A stretch of DNA of 64,000 nt from SHZL01 sp963784425 (GTDB lineage Bacteria > Pseudomonadota > Gammaproteobacteria > Xanthomonadales > SZUA-36): the NCBI GenBank assembly GCA_963784425.1, contig CAWARM010000011.1:558001-622000 (forward strand). Direction: 5' to 3'. The position numbers and the translations under genes were made by a program. Below the pieces are notes generated by a model. That model saw only the letters and a list, made by a program, of their open reading frames with translations, was not told where the DNA came from and made no database searches. Positions 60,222-64,000 of this stretch are shown piece after piece; the first letter of the stretch is position 1; each line of letters opens with the position of its first letter.

Positions 60222-61303
60222 TGTTTTGGGCTATCTCATTATTTATTGTACTTCTGTCCGGAGCGGTAACACTCTGGCCACTCATGCGTAGCCATTCAAG
60301 ATGGAAATTAGCAGCAACGGCTGCCGTCTTGGCGCTGCCGTTGATTGTCTATTGGATGTACCAGGGCGTTGGATCTCCGGCAGCGCTCAGTCCAGAAGCA
60401 GTGGAATCAAGCGCCCACGTTACCAGCGACATGGCTGCATTGACAGAGCAACTGCGCCAGCGCCTGACCGAATCGCCCGATCAGGTCGAAGGCTGGGTGT
60501 TGCTGGGCCGCAGCTACAAGTCGCTGCAAAACTACCCAAAGGCAGTGGAGGCTCTGGAAACAGCTCATCGCCTGGCGCCCGGACAGCCGCTGATTGTGGT
60601 TGAACTGGTGGAAGCGCGCCTTTTTGCCTCGGGCAATCCCCGTGTGACTCCGGAAATGACTGCCATGTTGGAGCAGGCAGTCAAGGCTGACCCTACATTG
60701 GAGAAAGGATTGTGGCTGCTCGGCATCGGCGCCGCACAAGCTGGCGATGACCGCAGTGCAATAGGCTGGTGGGAACGTCTGTTGCCGCAACTCGAGCCCG
60801 GTGGAGCCGTAACCCAGGAAGTTACTGAGCACATCGCACAAGCGCGCATGCGCCTCGGTGAATCACCGGAAACCATCGCAGCGCCGAAAATTCCCGCAGA
60901 GGAAAAAACGGTTGCTGCGGCCGATACCGTGGCAGCGGAGAGCTGGCCCGGATTGGAAATCAGCATTGCGCTCGGCGCATCTGCAACAGCAGCTATGCCG
61001 CAAATCCCGAACGGTGCGGTGTTATTCATCATTGCCAGGGAGGAAGGATCATCTGGTGGTCCACCTTTGGGCGTTCGGCGCATAGACCAGCCCGTATTAC
61101 CGCTGCAATTGACCTTGACTGACAGGGACAGCATGATGCCTCAGCGGCCTATTTCCCGGAGTGCCGGGATAAAACTGCAAGCGCGGTTATCTCTCACTGG
61201 TCAGCCAACACCCGTCGCCGGAGACTGGCAGAGCGCTAGCGCCCAGGTTAACCCCGGGAGCGGCGAGCTCACGCAACTGATCCTGGACCAGAAAGTAGAA
61301 TAA
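60218..61303 (+). CDS. ccmI: Cytochrome c-type biogenesis protein CcmI
   Basis: 361 residues: two N-terminal membrane segments, a TPR domain (EGWVLLGRSYKSLQNYPKAVEALETAHRLAP and following) that grips apocytochrome C-termini, and a beta-rich C-terminal domain. It overlaps ccmH by ATGA and ends 2 bases before metX. Confidence 0.92.
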   Translation: MMFWAISLFIVLLSGAVTLWPLMRSHSRWKLAATAAVLALPLIVYWMYQGVGSPAALSPEAVESSAHVTSDMAALTEQLRQRLTESPDQVEGWVLLGRSYKSLQNYPKAVEALETAHRLAPGQPLIVVELVEARLFASGNPRVTPEMTAMLEQAVKADPTLEKGLWLLGIGAAQAGDDRSAIGWWERLLPQLEPGGAVTQEVTEHIAQARMRLGESPETIAAPKIPAEEKTVAAADTVAAESWPGLEISIALGASATAAMPQIPNGAVLFIIAREEGSSGGPPLGVRRIDQPVLPLQLTLTDRDSMMPQRPISRSAGIKLQARLSLTGQPTPVAGDWQSASAQVNPGSGELTQLILDQKVE

Positions 61304-61305
61304 TA

Positions 61306-62421
61306 ATGAGCAGCGCAACCCAGTTCTTGCATAGCAGGAAGCCCTTCGCTTTCCGCAGAGGAGGAAGTGTTGCGGAACTGACACTGGCATATGAAACCTG
61401 GGGTGAGCTTGACCAGAATCATTCCAACGCGGTCATGATCCTGACCGGCATCTCTCCGAGCGCGCACGCAGCATCAAATCCCATGGATCCAACCGAAGGA
61501 TGGTGGGAGCCTGTAATTGGCCCCGGAAAGCCCATAGACACCGACAGTAATTTTGTCATTTGCATTAATTCCATCGGCAGCTGCAAAGGCTCAACGGGGC
61601 CGGCAAGCATCAATCCAGCCACGGGCAAGCCATACCGCCTGGATTTTCCGGAACTGACAATATGGGATATTGCTGCCGCAGCGCAGCTGGTGCTGGACTA
61701 TCTCGGGATTGAACAATTGCGCACCATGGTCGGTCCATCCATGGGCGGAATGAGTGGCTTGGCCTGGCTGTACCAGCACCCGGCAGGCGCGCGACATTTC
61801 CTTGCGGTATCTTCTTCCGCGTGGGCAGAGCCCTTCAGCATCGCGATCCGCTCACTGCAACGCGAGGCGATTGTTACCGATCCGCATTGGCATGATGGTA
61901 ACTACACACCGGAAAGCTGGCCATGGACGGGAATGCGGCTGGCGCGCAAGCTGGGGATGATTACCTACCGCTCGGAGCGTGAATGGCGCAAACGCTTCGG
62001 ACGCCAGCAACAGGCCAAATACAAGCCGCAGGTTTTCGGCATGAATTACAAGGTTGAGTCCTACCTGGAGAACGCAGCACGAAAATTCGTGGTGCAGTAC
62101 GATCCCTGCGCCTACGTATACCTCTCCCGCGCAATGGACTGGTTCAATGTGTCCGATGGACATCAATCCCTGGCAGATGCACTGAGCCATATCGAGCTGG
62201 AGTCCGCCTGCATCATCGGGGTCGACTCGGATATCCTGTTCCCTTTGCACCAGCAACGCGACATCGCCGACGCATTGGCAGCCAATGAAATCGATGCGGA
62301 GCTTGTTGCATTGGCTTCAGACCAGGGCCACGACTCCTTCCTGGTAGATTACGATCGGTTCAAACCCGCCATTGCATCGTACCTGCAAAGAGTATTGGAA
62401 ATGGAGTTAGCGCGGCTCTAG
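61306..62421 (+). CDS. metX: MetX-type homoserine O-acyltransferase
   Basis: 371 residues of the alpha/beta-hydrolase acyltransferase family: GPSMGGM with the nucleophilic Ser, IIGVDSDILFPLHQQ with the Asp and SDQGHDSFLVD with the His. SCKGSTGPASINPATGKPY is the usual substrate-pocket segment. It acylates homoserine for methionine synthesis; acetyl- or succinyl-CoA use, or serine as acceptor, varies in this family and cannot be decided here. It is attached to the ccm operon with a 2-base gap, an unusual neighbour; metW, its common partner, does not follow. Confidence 0.88.
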   Translation: MSSATQFLHSRKPFAFRRGGSVAELTLAYETWGELDQNHSNAVMILTGISPSAHAASNPMDPTEGWWEPVIGPGKPIDTDSNFVICINSIGSCKGSTGPASINPATGKPYRLDFPELTIWDIAAAAQLVLDYLGIEQLRTMVGPSMGGMSGLAWLYQHPAGARHFLAVSSSAWAEPFSIAIRSLQREAIVTDPHWHDGNYTPESWPWTGMRLARKLGMITYRSEREWRKRFGRQQQAKYKPQVFGMNYKVESYLENAARKFVVQYDPCAYVYLSRAMDWFNVSDGHQSLADALSHIELESACIIGVDSDILFPLHQQRDIADALAANEIDAELVALASDQGHDSFLVDYDRFKPAIASYLQRVLEMELARL

Positions 62422-62471
62422 GACTGGCTTCTCAGGATAGCCAAAATCGCTGGTCAGACCGGTTCGGGGTG

Positions 62472-62477
62472 GCTATA
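62472..62477 (+). promoter_or_regulatory. -10 element of the tRNA-Leu promoter
   Basis: Perfect TATAAT 30 bases before the tRNA 5' end, followed by a GC-rich discriminator (CTGCGCC) as expected for a stringently controlled stable-RNA promoter. The -35 region near 62449 is weak. Confidence 0.6.
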
Positions 62478-62506
62478 ATCTGCGCCTCCCTGGTACCTCA
62501 CCTACA

Positions 62507-62595
62507 TTGCCGAAGTGGCGGAACTGGTAGACGCGCTGGACTCAAAATCCAGTTCTGGAAACAGAGTGTCGGTTCGATTCCGACCTTCGGCACCA
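62507..62595 (+). tRNA. tRNA-Leu (CAA)
   Basis: Acceptor stem GCCGAAG pairs with CTTCGGC; D-arm GCGGAACTGGTAGACGC; anticodon stem CTGGA / TCCAG with loop CTCAAAA giving anticodon CAA; long variable arm as in class II tRNAs; T-arm GTCGG TTCGATT CCGAC. Discriminator A at 62592 and an encoded CCA (62593-62595). Confidence 0.97.
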
Positions 62596-62672
62596 TTCGC
62601 CAATCCGCCCTTTGGCCCCCATGGCCTGCCGGGCAGTTCCACACACTTGCTGTTCTCGGCGTGCCGCCTTCA

Positions 62673-63962
62673 ATGGGAAGTTTTCAGCCAACTATGCAGA
62701 ATCAACCAGAAACCAAGGTTAATCACTTTCCCGGATTCGACGGCATCCGCCTTTTCGCGGCTATTGCAGTCATATTTTCTCACTCGTTTTTAATCGCCAC
62801 GGGAACCGAGGAAAGCGAACCGCTTGTGCATCTGATGGGCTCTGGTAATTCCTTGGGCCTTTATGGCGTGTTTGTCTTCTTCATCATCAGCGGTTTCCTG
62901 CTCTCCAATTCACTTCACTTCGACCCAAGCATCACCCGATACTCAGTCAACAGGACGCTGCGAATCGTGCCGGCCTTTGCCGTCTGTATCCTGGTTTCAG
63001 CCTTTGTGATCGGACCGCTTTGCACATCGGTTCCTTTAGGATCATATTTTTCTTCATCAGTAACCTGGAATTACGTCCTGTATTCATTGAACGGATTCGG
63101 CGACTGGCCTTTGCCCGGTGTTTTTGCCTATGTTGGCCGCCTGTCACCCGTGGTGAACGGCTCGCTCTGGTCACTCGCCTACGAGGCTCTAAGTTACGTT
63201 TTTCTGATGGCCGTCTGGACTTTCTGCAGATCGGCGGGTTTTGCAATGGTAACAACCGTCGCAGTCGCGCTTGGCACCTGGCTAATCCCCGCAGTGAAGG
63301 ACAGTGTGGTTGGTATCGCATACACACTCCCCTATTTCGCCGGTGGAGTCTTGATGCAGTGGATTTACATCCGTTATGGAACAAAGCGTGGGTTAGCTGT
63401 GCTCAGTGCTCTTGTGCTTATATTGGCCGTCCTCTTTGGGCTGCAGGCATACGCATTTGCCCTTGCTGGTGCCTATCTCGTCACCTTCTTTGGTGAGCGC
63501 GACAATCCCGGCTCGAAGCTCGCCGAAAGAATCGGCGACTGCTCGTACGGTCTGTATTTGTACGGATGGCCAGCCGAGCAGATCGTCAAACAGTTTACCG
63601 GGACTACAAGTCCATTCCTGCTCTTTCTGGGCGCTCTTCTCCTTGCGTGGGGATTGGCGTTCTTGTCGTGTCACCTGGTTGAAAAGCCCGCCATGAAGTG
63701 GCGTGGCGCTGCCGTTGCCCGAATCAGGTCAGCATGGGCCAGGATGTTCAAGGGCGTGTTCATCCCTGCCACTATCGGGGCAAGAATGACCTTCGTGGCA
63801 GGAACGATATTGATACTGACGGTCGGACACTGGTGGTTGGTCGTACAGAGCATGGGTGAATTGTTTCTCGCGATGCTGCTAGGCTCAGCACTTGCTATCC
63901 GTGTCCACCGGACAGGCATGGACCGAGCACCACCTGCAAAAGACTTGAAATCACGGCAATGA
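62673..63962 (+). CDS. Acyltransferase family 3 membrane protein
   Basis: About 429 residues with ten or more membrane segments. The start of the acyltransferase-3 fold is clear: FPGFDGIRLFAAIAVIFSHSFL with the catalytic His, then GVFVFFIISGFLLSNSL and RTLRIVPAF. VNGSLWSLAYEALSYVF and YGLYLYGWPAEQ complete the family pattern. It probably O-acetylates a surface polysaccharide or lipid from the cytoplasmic acyl-CoA pool. The start is ATG 62673 or 62694; the frame is open back through the tRNA, which is not coding. The last residues before TGA are basic. Confidence 0.82.
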   Translation: MGSFQPTMQNQPETKVNHFPGFDGIRLFAAIAVIFSHSFLIATGTEESEPLVHLMGSGNSLGLYGVFVFFIISGFLLSNSLHFDPSITRYSVNRTLRIVPAFAVCILVSAFVIGPLCTSVPLGSYFSSSVTWNYVLYSLNGFGDWPLPGVFAYVGRLSPVVNGSLWSLAYEALSYVFLMAVWTFCRSAGFAMVTTVAVALGTWLIPAVKDSVVGIAYTLPYFAGGVLMQWIYIRYGTKRGLAVLSALVLILAVLFGLQAYAFALAGAYLVTFFGERDNPGSKLAERIGDCSYGLYLYGWPAEQIVKQFTGTTSPFLLFLGALLLAWGLAFLSCHLVEKPAMKWRGAAVARIRSAWARMFKGVFIPATIGARMTFVAGTILILTVGHWWLVVQSMGELFLAMLLGSALAIRVHRTGMDRAPPAKDLKSRQ

Positions 63963-64000
63963 ACCAGGAAGCATGCTGCGACCGGCAGGCGAGTTCGGTG

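Noticed and set aside
62469..62672. N-terminal extension of the acyltransferase frame through the tRNA gene
   Set aside because: The extension is a translation of tRNA-Leu and its flanks; the family domain begins after ATG 62673.

Overview
The window comes from a mesophilic, moderately GC-rich gammaproteobacterium. The core gene orders point that way: queA-tgt-yajC-secD-secF, trmJ beside suhB, a complete system I cytochrome c maturation operon ccmABCDEFGHI, a liu-type leucine degradation cluster, and a tRNA-Leu with an encoded CCA end. I cannot place it to genus. No CRISPR array, prophage or complete insertion sequence is visible.

Layout. 1-2526: the 3' end of an alternative (N-ATPase type) F1Fo operon (b/delta-like tail, alpha, gamma). 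2639-20836: an accessory region with a TMEM220-like protein, an orphan PapD-like chaperone, a cytochrome c/FG-GAP lipoprotein, a small asnB-GT4-GT2 surface glycan block, a broken secreted protein, a tannase-family esterase, a FitA/VapC-type toxin-antitoxin pair, a second cytochrome c/FG-GAP operon with a DUF6152 protein, an NTF2-like secreted protein, a transposase remnant, a YkgJ-type protein and a deleted YbgC-type thioesterase. 20970-24507: an IcmF-type B12-dependent acyl-CoA mutase gene broken into several reading frames and carrying a foldback repeat inside its coding sequence. 25122-35155: an M16 peptidase lipoprotein, then branched-chain acyl-CoA catabolism (isovaleryl-CoA dehydrogenase, thiolase, MCC beta, methylglutaconyl-CoA hydratase, HMG-CoA lyase, HSD10-like SDR). 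35255-38856: a membrane protein, glutathione-dependent formaldehyde oxidation (adhC, fghA), an alkyltransferase-like protein and a PNPOx-fold protein. 38913-48592: trmJ, suhB, a lysine-rich histone-like protein with duplicated terminators, a sulfotransferase/AspH-type hydroxylase pair, and secF-secD-yajC-tgt-queA. 48674-54264: a large secreted S8 protease and glutathione reductase. 54554-62421: ccmABCDEFGHI with metX immediately behind. 62507-63962: tRNA-Leu(CAA) and an acyltransferase-3 membrane protein.

How the genes fit together. The organism makes c-type cytochromes, and two of the predicted secreted products carry a CXXCH heme site fused to Ca-binding FG-GAP repeats. These are plausible clients of the ccm system and look like an uncharacterised periplasmic redox or substrate-binding family. 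Leucine and isoleucine acyl-CoA breakdown is encoded together, but the biotin-carrying MCC alpha subunit is not in the window.

A recurring oddity is gene breakage: single-base frameshifts in one cytochrome/FG-GAP gene and in queA, an in-frame TAG plus a frameshift in a secreted protein, several frameshifts in icmF, and an internal deletion in a thioesterase. Damage in an otherwise intact core operon (queA) means consensus errors must be excluded before all of these are called pseudogenes. Short palindromic REP-like repeats of at least three families lie in the same accessory region.
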